Origin: Mycobacterium sp. UM_CSW
GTDB taxonomy: Bacteria; Actinomycetota; Actinomycetes; Mycobacteriales; Mycobacteriaceae
NCBI RefSeq assembly: GCF_000455205.1
Contig: NZ_AUWQ01000013.1
Coordinates: 45,649-109,648 of the forward strand
Direction of reading: 5' to 3'
Length of the DNA: 64,000 nt
Shown here: piece by piece, positions 1 to 8,004 of the stretch
Layout of the letters: each line of letters begins with the position of its first letter
How positions within the stretch are numbered: the stretch's first letter is position 1
The notes under the pieces: model-generated
Databases searched by the model: none
The model's input: only the letters and a program-made list of their open reading frames with translations
What the model was told of the DNA's origin: nothing
Position numbers and translations under genes: made by a program

Positions 1-345
1 CTGGACGCGGCGTGGGCCGCCGAGCAGCCGGGCTTCCGCGGCGAGCGGCTGGTGAACTCGATGTTCACCCTCTCCACGCTGGTGGGGCTGTCGGTGGCGC
101 AGTTGACGCTCGGCACGATCGTCGCCAACCTCGGCTTCTCCGAGGTGTCGTTCCCCAAGCCCGTCTTCCACGGCGACACCCTGTACGCCGAGACCGTGTG
201 CACCGACAAGCGCGAGTCGAAGAGCCGGCCCGGCGAGGGCATCGTCACCCTCGAGCACACGGGCCGCAACCAGCACGGCGACGTCGTGGCGCGGGCGGTG
301 CGGACCACTCTGGTACAAAAGCGGCCAGACACAGAGGAGTCGTGA
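1..345 (+). CDS. MaoC-like hydratase family protein, C-terminal part (Rv2499c-like)
   Basis: The reading frame is open from the first base, so the gene is cut at its 5' end; 114 residues remain. The visible part has the hot-dog MaoC pattern: a hydrophobic helix ([19 protein letters not shown]), then [15 protein letters not shown] and a closing strand pair. MaoC proteins usually hydrate enoyl-CoA substrates, although Rv2499c has long been annotated only as an oxidase-related regulatory protein. The stop codon overlaps the ATG of citE (TGATG at 343-347), which indicates translational coupling. The neighbours place it in the leucine/branched-chain degradation operon. Family call is firm; the exact substrate is inferred from context. 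Confidence 0.8.
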   Translation: MDAAWAAEQPGFRGERLVNSMFTLSTLVGLSVAQLTLGTIVANLGFSEVSFPKPVFHGDTLYAETVCTDKRESKSRPGEGIVTLEHTGRNQHGDVVARAVRTTLVQKRPDTEES

Positions 346-1166
346 TGGACCTGCGCGCCGCCGGGCCGGCCTGGTTGTTCTGCCCGGCCGACCGTCCCGA
401 GCGTTTCGCCAAGGCCGCCGCCGCGGCCGACGTCGTGATCCTCGACCTCGAGGACGGCGTGGCCGAAGCCGACAAGCCCGCCGCCCGCAAGGCGCTACGG
501 GAAACCCCGCTGAACCCCGAGCGCACCGTGGTGCGGATCAACGCCGCCGGCACCGACGAGTACGCCCGCGACCTGGAGGCCCTGGCCGAGACCGCCTACA
601 CCACGGTCATGCTCTCCAAGACCGAGTCGGCCGCGCAGGTGACCGCGCTGGCGCCGCGTCAGGTGGTCGCGCTGATCGAGACGCCGCGCGGCGCGGTGTT
701 CGTCGCCGAGATCGCCGCGGCCGAGGGCACCACCGCCGTGATGTGGGGTGCCGAGGACCTGGTCGCCACCCCCGGCGGCAACTCCAGCCGGCTGGCCGAC
801 GGCACCTATCGCGACGTCGCCCGGCACGTGCGGTCGGCCGCCCTGCTCGCGGCGTCCGCTTTCGGCCGGATCGCGCTCGACGCCGTCCATTTGGACATCC
901 GCGACATCGACGGCCTGCGGGCCGAGGCCGACGACGCCGTCGCCGTCGGTTTCGACGCGACCGTCTGCATCCACCCCAGCCAGGTCGCCGTCGTGCGGGA
1001 GGCCTACCGCCCCAGCGAGGAGAAGCTGGACTGGGCGCGACGGGTGCTGGCGGCAGCGCGCTCGGAGCGCGGCGTGTTCGCGTTCGAGGGACAGATGGTC
1101 GACTCGCCGGTGCTCAAGCACGCGGAGACGTTGCTGCGGCGGGCGGGCGAGTCCGCATCGGAGTAA
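345..1166 (+). CDS. citE: CitE-like beta-hydroxyacyl-CoA lyase (Rv2498c-like)
   Basis: The 273-residue product has the length of M. tuberculosis Rv2498c and belongs to the HpcH/HpaI aldolase and citrate lyase beta family. Visible family features are the N-terminal LFCPADRPERFAKA, the metal-site segment VILDLEDGVAEADK near residue 30, ALIETPRGA near 110, MWGAEDLVA and the C-terminal GFDATVCIHPSQV. Rv2498c is reported to cleave (S)-citramalyl-CoA and HMG-CoA-type substrates, linking itaconate breakdown and leucine catabolism. The ATG at 345 overlaps the previous stop; an upstream in-frame extension is a shadow of that gene. It is followed by a 128-base gap and then bkdA, so it ends the upstream transcript or shares it with the dehydrogenase genes. 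Confidence 0.9.
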   Translation: MDLRAAGPAWLFCPADRPERFAKAAAAADVVILDLEDGVAEADKPAARKALRETPLNPERTVVRINAAGTDEYARDLEALAETAYTTVMLSKTESAAQVTALAPRQVVALIETPRGAVFVAEIAAAEGTTAVMWGAEDLVATPGGNSSRLADGTYRDVARHVRSAALLAASAFGRIALDAVHLDIRDIDGLRAEADDAVAVGFDATVCIHPSQVAVVREAYRPSEEKLDWARRVLAAARSERGVFAFEGQMVDSPVLKHAETLLRRAGESASE

Positions 1167-1294
1167 AGCGCGACACGTTTTCCCCTCAGCCGTGATCAAC
1201 GAGGTGTCTTCGTATTTGGGCGCATAATGGGGGATAAGCCAGTCTCGCGGCGAGCGCAGGCTCTCGCGTAGCTGGCGATCGCCAAGGAGGCGGT

Positions 1295-2386
1295 ATGACG
1301 GAATTCGCGCAGAAGCCGATGACCGTCGACCTCGAGCCGGTCCAACTCATCGCCGCCGACGGCACGCAGACCGCCGAGCGCCGCTACGGCCGCGACCTTC
1401 CGCCGGAGACGCTGTGCTGGCTCTACGAGATGATGATCGTCACCCGCGAGCTCGACACCGAGTTCGTCAACCTGAAGCGCCAAGGGCAACTGGCGCTGTT
1501 CGCGTCGTGCCGCGGCCAGGAAGCCGCCCAGGTCGGCGCCGCGGCGTGTCTGCGCAAGACCGACTGGCTGTTTCCGCAATACCGTGAGCTCGGCGCGTAT
1601 CTGGTGCGCGGCATCCCGCCCGGGCACGTGGGGGCGGCGTGGCGGGGAACGTGGCATGGCGGCCTCGATTTCACCAAGAAATGCTGCGCCCCAATGTCCA
1701 TCGCGATCGGCACGCAGACGCTGCACGCCGTCGGCGCGGCGATGGCCGCGCAACGCCTGGGGGAGGATTCGGTCACGGTGGCCTTCCTCGGCGACGGCGC
1801 CACCAGCGAGGGCGACGTGCACGAGGCGTTGAACTTCGCTGCCGTCTTCGCGACGCCGTGCGTGTTCTACGTGCAGAACAACCAGTGGGCGATCTCGGTT
1901 CCGGTGTCCAAGCAGACGGCCGCACCTTCCATCGCGCACAAGGCAATTGGCTACGGAATGCCCGGGATCCGGGTGGACGGCAACGACGTCCTGGCGTGCT
2001 ACGCGGTGACGGCCGAGGCGGCCGCCCGGGCGCGAGCCGGTAGCGGCCCGACGTTGATCGAGGCGGTCACCTACCGGCTCGGCCCGCACACCACCGCCGA
2101 CGATCCGAGCCGGTACCGGACCCAGGACGAAGTGGACCGGTGGGAGGCTCTGGACCCGATCCCGCGCTACCGCACGTACTTACAGGGCCAGGGCGTGTGG
2201 TCGCAACGCCTGGAGGATCGGGTCGTCGCGCGTGGCAAGCGGATGCGGGCCGAACTGCGCCAGGCGGTGTTCGACGCACCCGACTTCGACGTCGACGAGG
2301 TGTTCACCACGGTGTACGCCGAGATCACGCCCGGGCTGGAGACGCAGCGCCAACAGCTGCTGGCCGAACTGGGGAGGCTCGAATGA
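1295..2386 (+). CDS. bkdA: Branched-chain 2-oxoacid dehydrogenase E1 alpha subunit
   Basis: This 363-residue protein is the TPP-dependent alpha subunit of the branched-chain keto-acid dehydrogenase (Rv2497c, formerly pdhA). The TPP-binding motif runs from GDGATSEGDVHEALNF to FYVQNNQW around residues 167-205. The substrate loop YRLGPHTTADDPSRYR, near residue 260, is the phosphorylation-loop region of E1 alpha subunits. The start is well supported: AAGGAGG lies four bases before the ATG. It decarboxylates the keto acids of leucine, isoleucine and valine and passes the acyl group to BkdC. Its TGA overlaps the ATG of bkdB (ATGA at 2383), so subunit ratios are probably set by coupling. Confidence 0.93.
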   Translation: MTEFAQKPMTVDLEPVQLIAADGTQTAERRYGRDLPPETLCWLYEMMIVTRELDTEFVNLKRQGQLALFASCRGQEAAQVGAAACLRKTDWLFPQYRELGAYLVRGIPPGHVGAAWRGTWHGGLDFTKKCCAPMSIAIGTQTLHAVGAAMAAQRLGEDSVTVAFLGDGATSEGDVHEALNFAAVFATPCVFYVQNNQWAISVPVSKQTAAPSIAHKAIGYGMPGIRVDGNDVLACYAVTAEAAARARAGSGPTLIEAVTYRLGPHTTADDPSRYRTQDEVDRWEALDPIPRYRTYLQGQGVWSQRLEDRVVARGKRMRAELRQAVFDAPDFDVDEVFTTVYAEITPGLETQRQQLLAELGRLE

Positions 2387-3417
2387 CCCAGCTCGCCGAG
2401 CCTCCGCGCCTGCCTGCCCTTGATGCGGCAACCGGAGCGCAACAGCTGACCATGGTGCAGGCGCTGAACCGCGCGCTGCACGACGCGATGGTCGCCGACG
2501 ATCGCGTCCTGGTGTTCGGCGAGGACGTCTCCGTCGAAGGCGGGGTCTTCCGGGTGACCGAAGGGCTCGCCGAAACCTTCGGCGAGGAGCGGTGTTTCGA
2601 CACGCCCCTGGCGGAGTCGGCCATCATCGGCATCGCGGTCGGACTGGCGCTGCGCGGATTTGTCCCGGTGCCGGAGATCCAGTTCGACGGATTCTCCTAC
2701 CCAGCCTTCGATCAGGTGGTCAGCCACCTGGCCAAGTACCGCACCCGCACCCGTGGCGAGATCAACATGCCCGTCACCGTCCGGATCCCGTCATTCGGCG
2801 GAATCGGTGCGGCCGAACATCATTCGGACTCCACCGAGTCCTACTGGGCGCACACCGCCGGCTTGAAGGTGGTGGTGCCGTCCAGCCCGGCCGACGCCTA
2901 TTGGCTGCTCCGCCACGCGATCGCCTGCCCCGACCCGGTGATGTACCTGGAGCCGAAGCGGCGCTACCAGGGCCGGGACTTGGTCGACGTGAGGCGGCCG
3001 GAACCGCCGGTCGGGCAGGCGATGGTGCGGCGCCCGGGCCGGGACGTAACCGTCATAACGTACGGCAGCCTGGTGAGCACCGCCGTGGCCACCGCGGAAG
3101 ACGCCCAGCGCCAACGTGATTGGAGCCTGGAGGTCATCGATCTGCGGTCACTGGTCCCGCTGGACTTCGACACGATCGCTGCGTCGATCCATCGGACCGG
3201 GCGCTGCGTGGTGTTGCACGAAGGACCGCGCAGCCTGGGCTACGGGGCCGGCCTGGCCGCCCGCATCCAGGAGGAGATGTTCTACGAGCTGGAGGCACCG
3301 GTGCTGCGCGCCTGTGGTTTTGACACGCCCTATCCGCCGGCCCGGTTGGAAAGGCTGTGGTTACCCGGCCCCGACCGGCTGCTGGACTGCGTCGAGCGCG
3401 TGCTGAGCCTGCCGTGA
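2383..3417 (+). CDS. bkdB: Branched-chain 2-oxoacid dehydrogenase E1 beta subunit
   Basis: The 344-residue beta subunit pairs with BkdA to form the E1 heterotetramer. Characteristic segments are [19 protein letters not shown] near residue 40, [20 protein letters not shown], the transketolase pyrimidine-binding core, and a C-terminal transketolase-C domain with [15 protein letters not shown]. The frame is open upstream, but the ATG at 2383 that overlaps the bkdA stop is the natural start and gives the family length (M. tuberculosis BkdB is about 348). The stop overlaps the GTG of bkdC at 3414, continuing the coupled order alpha-beta-E2. Confidence 0.93.
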   Translation: MTQLAEPPRLPALDAATGAQQLTMVQALNRALHDAMVADDRVLVFGEDVSVEGGVFRVTEGLAETFGEERCFDTPLAESAIIGIAVGLALRGFVPVPEIQFDGFSYPAFDQVVSHLAKYRTRTRGEINMPVTVRIPSFGGIGAAEHHSDSTESYWAHTAGLKVVVPSSPADAYWLLRHAIACPDPVMYLEPKRRYQGRDLVDVRRPEPPVGQAMVRRPGRDVTVITYGSLVSTAVATAEDAQRQRDWSLEVIDLRSLVPLDFDTIAASIHRTGRCVVLHEGPRSLGYGAGLAARIQEEMFYELEAPVLRACGFDTPYPPARLERLWLPGPDRLLDCVERVLSLP

Positions 3418-4571
3418 GCACCGACGAGCGCGTCAAGCCGTTCCGGGTTCCCGACCTCGGCGAGGGGCTGGAAGAGGTGACGGTGTCGTGCTGGTACGTC
3501 GCTGCCGGCGACGAGGTCGAGCTGAACCAGGTCTTGTGTTCGGTGGAGACCGCCAAGGCCGAGGTGGAAATCCCGAGCCCGTACGCCGGGCGAATCGTCG
3601 AGACCAATGGGGCCGAGGGCGATGTGCTCAAGGTCGGCGCGGTGCTGGTCCGCATCGACACCGCGCCCGCCGCCAGCAACGGACAGGCCGCGGCGCCCAC
3701 GCTGGTCGGCTACGGCGCCGACGCGGCCGTCGACGCGAGCCGACGGGCCGCCCGGCCGCTCGTCGCCCCACCCGCGCGCAAGCTGGCCAAGGAACTCGCG
3801 GTCGACCTCGCGTCGATCCGGCGCGATCCGGGTGAGGTCATCACCCGCGCTGATGTGCTGGCGGCCGCCCGCGGGACGGGGCGAGACATTCGGCCGGTCC
3901 GCGGCGTGCAGGCCCGGATGGCCGAGAAGATGGCGTTGTCCCACAAGGAAATCCCGGCCGCCACGGTCAGCGTCGACGTTGACTGCAGCGCGCTGTTGCG
4001 GCTGCGCGACCGTTGTCGCCCCGCTCACCCGGAGATCACGCCGTTCGTGCTGACGCTGCGGCTTCTCGTTATCGCCCTGGGCCGCAACCTGATTCTCAAC
4101 TCGACCTGGGTCGACTCGCCCGAAGGCCCGCAGGTGCAGGTCCATCGAGCCGTGCATCTGGGGTTCGGCGTGGCCACCGAGCGGGGGCTGCTGGTCCCGG
4201 TGATCACCGACGCGCAGAACAAGACGACCCGCGAACTGGCCAGCAGGACAGCCGAATTGATCGCCGGCGCGCGGGAGGGCAGCCTGACACCCGCGGAGTT
4301 GCTCGGCTCGACGTTCACCGTGTCGAACTTCGGAGCGCTGGGCGTGGACGACGGCGTGCCGGTGATCAACCATCCGGAGGCGGCGATCCTGGGCATGGGA
4401 GCAATCAGGCCACGACCGGTGGTGGTGGGGGATGAGGTTGTTGTCCGGTCGACGATGAGCTTGACATGCGTGTTCGATCACCGCATCGCGGACGGGGCCC
4501 AGGTGGCGCAATTTATCTGCGCACTCAGGGATCTGATCGAGTCGCCCGAGACCGCCCTGCTGGACCTGTAG
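3414..4571 (+). CDS. bkdC: Branched-chain 2-oxoacid dehydrogenase E2, lipoyl acyltransferase
   Basis: The 385-residue product has the three E2 parts in order. A lipoyl domain covers about residues 8-85, with the modified lysine K48 in [11 protein letters not shown] peripheral E3-binding domain follows ([19 protein letters not shown], about 118-155). The catalytic domain is about 170-385 and ends in the active-site motif [10 protein letters not shown]. It moves the branched acyl group from E1 to CoA. A GTG start at 3414 overlapping the bkdB stop (GTGA) gives the expected length; the longer open frame upstream is out of context. There is one lipoyl domain, as in M. tuberculosis BkdC. The E3 subunit (Lpd) is not in this window. 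Confidence 0.93.
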   Translation: MSTDERVKPFRVPDLGEGLEEVTVSCWYVAAGDEVELNQVLCSVETAKAEVEIPSPYAGRIVETNGAEGDVLKVGAVLVRIDTAPAASNGQAAAPTLVGYGADAAVDASRRAARPLVAPPARKLAKELAVDLASIRRDPGEVITRADVLAAARGTGRDIRPVRGVQARMAEKMALSHKEIPAATVSVDVDCSALLRLRDRCRPAHPEITPFVLTLRLLVIALGRNLILNSTWVDSPEGPQVQVHRAVHLGFGVATERGLLVPVITDAQNKTTRELASRTAELIAGAREGSLTPAELLGSTFTVSNFGALGVDDGVPVINHPEAAILGMGAIRPRPVVVGDEVVVRSTMSLTCVFDHRIADGAQVAQFICALRDLIESPETALLDL

Positions 4572-4574
4572 GCG

Positions 4575-5009
4575 TCAGGAGGACGCCGGCGTCTGCTTGA
4601 TTTCTATCTTGTCGGTTTCCGTGTATCCCGCGGGTCGGCCGCAGGCGGGCAGGACGTAGGTTTGTTGGGCCGTTCCGGTGAGGGTGTTGGGATCCCACGT
4701 CATGTGCGAATTCGATCCGTACTGGGTGTAAGAACCGTCCGCGCAACTGATGTTGTTGAGCGTGTCGAGCACCCATTGGCCGTCGACCAACCGAGCCTGG
4801 CTGCCGCCGGCCCCAGCTTTTATCCAGATGCATCCGTCGCCACAGGAGTTGACGGTCCAACTGGTGGTCAGGGTTCCGCCGGAAGGCGTGGTCGCGGTCA
4901 AGGTGTAACTGCCGTCCATCGTCGGTGTGTCGGCCCACGCGGTACCGGCCGCGCCGACGACACAACCGGCGAACATAGCGGTTGCTACCAACCCCCGTGC
5001 GATTGCCAT
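4575..5009 (-). CDS. Secreted hypothetical protein
   Basis: I do not recognise a named family. The 144-residue product starts with a clear signal peptide (hydrophobic ATAMFAGCVVGAAGTAWA, cleavage likely at AWA-DT, residue 26). The mature part is a small beta-rich domain with cysteine pairs (CGDGC, later C near NISCADGS and LPACGRP) and the phrase MTWDPNTLTGTAQQT, a pattern I associate with families of small mycobacterial secreted proteins. GGGAGCGAGAGC just before the ATG is a usable ribosome site. It converges on bkdC with only three bases between the stops, so it is transcribed independently. Probable extracellular or cell-wall protein of unknown role. Confidence 0.72.
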   Translation of the reverse strand: MAIARGLVATAMFAGCVVGAAGTAWADTPTMDGSYTLTATTPSGGTLTTSWTVNSCGDGCIWIKAGAGGSQARLVDGQWVLDTLNNISCADGSYTQYGSNSHMTWDPNTLTGTAQQTYVLPACGRPAGYTETDKIEIKQTPASS

Positions 5010-5238
5010 GCTCTCGCTCCCGTCTGCACCCGATCACGCGCGTCGGGCGCTTTTGATGGTGTATCACAGGTTGCGCGTCACCGCGATTTGAAAGCCGACT
5101 GGCGGCGACAAATGCGCAGGTCAGCGCGGTGGTTGCCTGGCTGGTGTCGCGCCGGAAGCGGCGACGAGGGAGAATCGTCTCCTCGCGTTTACCTGCGCCA
5201 CTGCGGCGCAGCGCAACGGAAAAGGGGCGGGGAGCGCC

Positions 5239-5616
5239 ATGAAGACACCAGCAGCGGCCGCGATTGCCATCGGCATGGCATTCGCAGCGACGCCGCTCGC
5301 TCATGCCGACGACCCGTGGATCGCCATGGCGATCTCGGACTCCACGGGGAAGATCAAGTTCACCACTGGGGGAAGCAGCCAATCCGACGCGGAGAAGACG
5401 GTGATGTCGGCATGTCGCAATACGATCAGCGACTGTCGCCTGTTGGCCAGCGGGCCGGGCGGGTGCGTGGCGATCGCCATGCCCCCGGCGCACACCAGAT
5501 ACTTCGGCGGCTGGGGTGCCACACGTGAGGACGCGGAGGCGGCCGCTGTGGCGAACTCCGCCGGCGGGACGGTTTTGAAGGACCACACCCATTGCGCGGG
5601 GGATCCCACCGGCTAG
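5239..5616 (+). CDS. Secreted DUF4189 family protein
   Basis: A 125-residue protein with a signal peptide ending near residue 23 (APLAHA-DDP). The mature part matches the DUF4189 pattern: WIAMAIS, a run of spaced cysteines (CRNTISDCRLL, GGCVAIA), then a repeated-looking helix with GWGATREDAEAAAVANS and a last CAGDP. DUF4189 proteins are small secreted or periplasmic proteins of unknown function, common in mycobacteria. The ATG follows AAAGGGGCGGGGAGCGCC. It is divergent from the preceding secreted gene across a 229-base gap that could carry both promoters. Confidence 0.78.
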   Translation: MKTPAAAAIAIGMAFAATPLAHADDPWIAMAISDSTGKIKFTTGGSSQSDAEKTVMSACRNTISDCRLLASGPGGCVAIAMPPAHTRYFGGWGATREDAEAAAVANSAGGTVLKDHTHCAGDPTG

Positions 5617-5687
5617 TGCTCAACCCGAAACTTAACTGACTGCGATGCCCCTCGGCATGTCGCACGTCCGCGGGACGTGGTAGGCGG

Positions 5688-6458
5688 CTAACGGCGCCGC
5701 GCCGCGGCCAATCTGCTTGCGAATTCCGGCGATTGGATGGAGCCCGCCTGCGGGCCGAGCTCCGTGCGCATGGCGAGGTCGTGCTGCTCGGTGTCCACCG
5801 ATCCCGGGTTGATCGTGGCGCGCATGGTCGCCTTGGTCGCCAGCACCACGTCACGGGGAGCCGCCGCGGGACCCGCGGCCAGCTCCAGCGCAGCGGCGAC
5901 GGGATCGTCGGCGACACTGAGCGCCAATCCGTGCCGCACAGCGGATTCGGCGTCGAAGCGCATCCCGAACAACAGGGCAGCGCGCGCGACCTGGGGACCC
6001 ACCGCGCGTTGCAGCATCCAGGTCGCGCCCCCTCCGGGGTGGAGGCCGAGCTTTTGGAAACGGGCGTCGAACAACGCGCCCGGCCCCGCGATGCGCACGT
6101 CGGCGGCCAAGGCCAGGTTCAGGCCCGCGCCGACGGCCGCCCCGTTGACGGCGGCGATTGTGGGCAACCGGCAGTTGCCCACGGCCATGAAGCCGTCGTA
6201 GATGCGCCGCAGCCCCGATTCCGCCGCACCCGCACCGGCGGCGCCCAGGGCGCTGAGGTCGGCGCCGGCGCAAAACGCCTTGCCTGCGCCGGTGACCACG
6301 ACGGCGTGCACGTCGGCATCGGCCTCGGCCCGCTCCACAGCCTCGCGCAGGAGCGCCGACATCTCGTCGGTGAAGGCGTTGCGCCGATCGGGGTCATTGA
6401 CGGTGATGAGCGCGACGCGGGCGTCGACGCTGTACAGGACGGGGTCGGACTGGCTCAC
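5688..6458 (-). CDS. echA14: Crotonase-fold protein EchA14, catalytic glutamates absent
   Basis: A 256-residue enoyl-CoA hydratase/isomerase family protein that matches the length and wording of M. tuberculosis EchA14 (Rv2486). The oxyanion-hole segments are present ([16 protein letters not shown] near 57-72; [24 protein letters not shown] near 102-125). Aligned with classical enoyl-CoA hydratase, the two catalytic glutamates are replaced by N114 (GAGLNLA) and F134 ([10 protein letters not shown]). A normal hydration reaction is therefore unlikely; isomerase, acyl-CoA binding or a scaffold role is possible, as known for EchA6. The GTG at 6458 gives the family length; the open frame continues upstream but without similarity. 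Confidence 0.87.
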   Translation of the reverse strand: MSQSDPVLYSVDARVALITVNDPDRRNAFTDEMSALLREAVERAEADADVHAVVVTGAGKAFCAGADLSALGAAGAGAAESGLRRIYDGFMAVGNCRLPTIAAVNGAAVGAGLNLALAADVRIAGPGALFDARFQKLGLHPGGGATWMLQRAVGPQVARAALLFGMRFDAESAVRHGLALSVADDPVAAALELAAGPAAAPRDVVLATKATMRATINPGSVDTEQHDLAMRTELGPQAGSIQSPEFASRLAAARRR

Positions 6459-6590
6459 CCGGATAACGGTACTTGGCGCGCTCACCGGCCCAAACGCCCG
6501 CCAAGGATCCATTGAGGATCCCTCAAGCACTCCCGCCGATGCTCGGTTTACGAGAAACGAGCGATCCGGCGTCAGACGGGAGGAGCACCC

Positions 6591-6839
6591 ATGCACACCA
6601 CGGCGGAGAAGAAAGCGAACAGGAAACTCGGATTCCTCCGGTTGGCGATGGTGTCTTCCGCCACCGCGATCATCATCGCGATCGGTATGGCGGTCGCCTA
6701 CTTCAACCTCCCGGCCGCGGGCCACCCGTGCTCCGTACGGAACGCCACCGCCCGCGATGCCGCCGGACGCACCATGTGGTGCAACCCGACGATGGCGGCG
6801 GGCCACGACGCGGTCTGGCAGTACGCGCCGGGCGCTTAG
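6591..6839 (+). CDS. Small single-pass membrane protein
   Basis: An 82-residue product of unknown function. It has a short basic N-terminus ([15 protein letters not shown]), one membrane segment at about 19-39 ([21 protein letters not shown]), and a short outer part with two cysteines (HPCSVRN, MWCNPTM) that could form a disulfide. GGGAGGAGCACCC precedes the ATG, a good ribosome site. It lies between divergent echA14 and convergent reductase gene, so it is probably its own transcription unit. It may be a mycobacterial orphan; I recognise no domain. Confidence 0.65.
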   Translation: MHTTAEKKANRKLGFLRLAMVSSATAIIIAIGMAVAYFNLPAAGHPCSVRNATARDAAGRTMWCNPTMAAGHDAVWQYAPGA

Positions 6840-6842
6840 CAA

Positions 6843-7268
6843 CTAGGTGAAGTCGATCCGGACGGACACCGGCGTCGTCTCCAACGCCTTTACCATCTTG
6901 GCCGCCAGCCGTCCGAACTTGCGGGCGCGCGCGACGACGTCGTCGTCCGGCCGGAATGTCGCGACCCCGGTGCGCCACTGATTGCCCTGTCGCAGGCGAA
7001 CATTCGGGTTGTCGGCGATGTTCTTGCCCCAGCCGGACCGGCTGCCGTGCTGACAGATAACCCACGCGCCGTCGTCGTCGAATTGGGCCGACACCGGAAC
7101 CCGACGCGCCTGGCCGGTCTTGCGGCCGATGGTTTCCAGTTCGGTGGCCATGGCGGTGCGCACCCCGAGCGCGCTCAGCCCCTTCACGGCCGGGTTGAGC
7201 AGATAGCGTCCGATCGCACGTTCCCTGCGGAACTTTCGCAGCGTCTTCTGCTCGTTGGTGCTCGTCAT
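6843..7268 (-). CDS. Ddn-like F420-dependent nitroreductase/quinone reductase family protein
   Basis: The 141-residue protein has the split-barrel pattern of the deazaflavin (F420)-dependent nitroreductase family: basic N-terminal helix, NPAVKGLSALG, the hallmark ETIGRKTGQARRVPV near 60-75, GAWVICQHGSRSGWGKNIADNPNV near 82-105 and a closing helix. Family members use F420H2 to reduce quinones, nitro compounds or aldehydes at the membrane. The ATG at 7268 (MTSTNEQK) is chosen over an upstream GTG-type extension that would run through the promoter palindrome. It is divergent from a TetR gene 65 bases away; the shared gap holds an operator-like palindrome, so the TetR protein probably controls it. 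Confidence 0.82.
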   Translation of the reverse strand: MTSTNEQKTLRKFRRERAIGRYLLNPAVKGLSALGVRTAMATELETIGRKTGQARRVPVSAQFDDDGAWVICQHGSRSGWGKNIADNPNVRLRQGNQWRTGVATFRPDDDVVARARKFGRLAAKMVKALETTPVSVRIDFT

Positions 7269-7282
7269 GGCGTTGAGGCTAG

Positions 7283-7298
7283 TAGACCGATTGGTATA
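7283..7298. promoter_or_regulatory. TetR-type operator palindrome in divergent promoter
   Basis: TAGACCGATTGGTATA is an inverted repeat of TAGACC and GGTATA around GATT, with five of six positions matching. TAGACC/GGTCTA half-sites are typical of LmrA/YxaF-type TetR operators, and the adjacent regulator is of that type. It sits 14 bases before the reductase ATG and 35 before the regulator ATG. Binding by the neighbouring protein is inferred. Confidence 0.55.
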
Positions 7299-7333
7299 GT
7301 TCAAGCCTTAGGGGCAACGAAAGGCGGCGAGAT

Positions 7334-7897
7334 ATGTCGGCGCGGGAGGCTCTCATCGCCAGCGTCACGGGATTGGTGCGACGGCGGGGAGTCGCCGGAA
7401 CGGGCCTCAACGCGCTGCTGGAGGACAGCGGAGTCGCCCGCAGGACCGTCTACCTGAACTTTCCCGGCGGCAAGGCCGAGCTCGTCGCCGAAGCCACCCG
7501 CCTGGCGGGGGACGAGTTGACGGCGGTGATCCGGTCGGGAGACGACGGCGGCGATCCCGCCGAGGCGGTCCAGACCTTCATCGACGCGTGGAAGGCGCAG
7601 CTGACGGCGACGCAGCTCCAAGCGGGCTGCCCGATTGTGGCAGCCGTCCTCGGTCGCTCCGAAGCGCCGGCGGCCGCGGAGGCGGCCCGCGAGGCCTTTG
7701 GTGACTGGCAGACGATCCTCGCCGACCGGCTGGTGAGCTCCGGCGCCGATCGTGACAACGCACGCTCACTGGCGACCCTCACGGTCGCCGCCATCGAAGG
7801 CGCCGTCATCCTCGCGATCGCGACGCAGTCGACCGATGCGCTCGACGACGTCGGACGTCACCTGATCGAGGTCATGAGGCTGCACCTGCCCGCGTAG
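7334..7897 (+). CDS. TetR family regulator, LmrA/YxaF type
   Basis: A 187-residue regulator. The N-terminal helix-turn-helix covers about 1-50 ([33 protein letters not shown]), where [16 protein letters not shown] is the recognition-helix segment of the LmrA/YxaF branch (commonly [14 protein letters not shown]). The C-terminal half is the ligand-binding domain with [10 protein letters not shown] near 97-106, also typical of that branch. The ligand is unknown. It is divergent from the F420-type reductase and points toward the megasynthase 107 bases downstream; it could regulate both, but only the reductase promoter shows a clear palindrome. Confidence 0.85.
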   Translation: MSAREALIASVTGLVRRRGVAGTGLNALLEDSGVARRTVYLNFPGGKAELVAEATRLAGDELTAVIRSGDDGGDPAEAVQTFIDAWKAQLTATQLQAGCPIVAAVLGRSEAPAAAEAAREAFGDWQTILADRLVSSGADRDNARSLATLTVAAIEGAVILAIATQSTDALDDVGRHLIEVMRLHLPA

Positions 7898-8004
7898 CAG
7901 CCGGGCGCCGAAGCGAAAACGCACGTGCTCAACCGCGCGCCAGCGGCTTTTCTGGGCTGGGCGGTTTCGCCGACGCCCCGTGCGTTCATCGGTATCGTCA
8001 AGCT

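Noticed and set aside
495-1199. Long minus-strand frame opposite citE
   Set aside because: Antisense shadow of a high-GC gene; no family pattern. The same applies to the long frames opposite gdh, korA, aglA and clpX.
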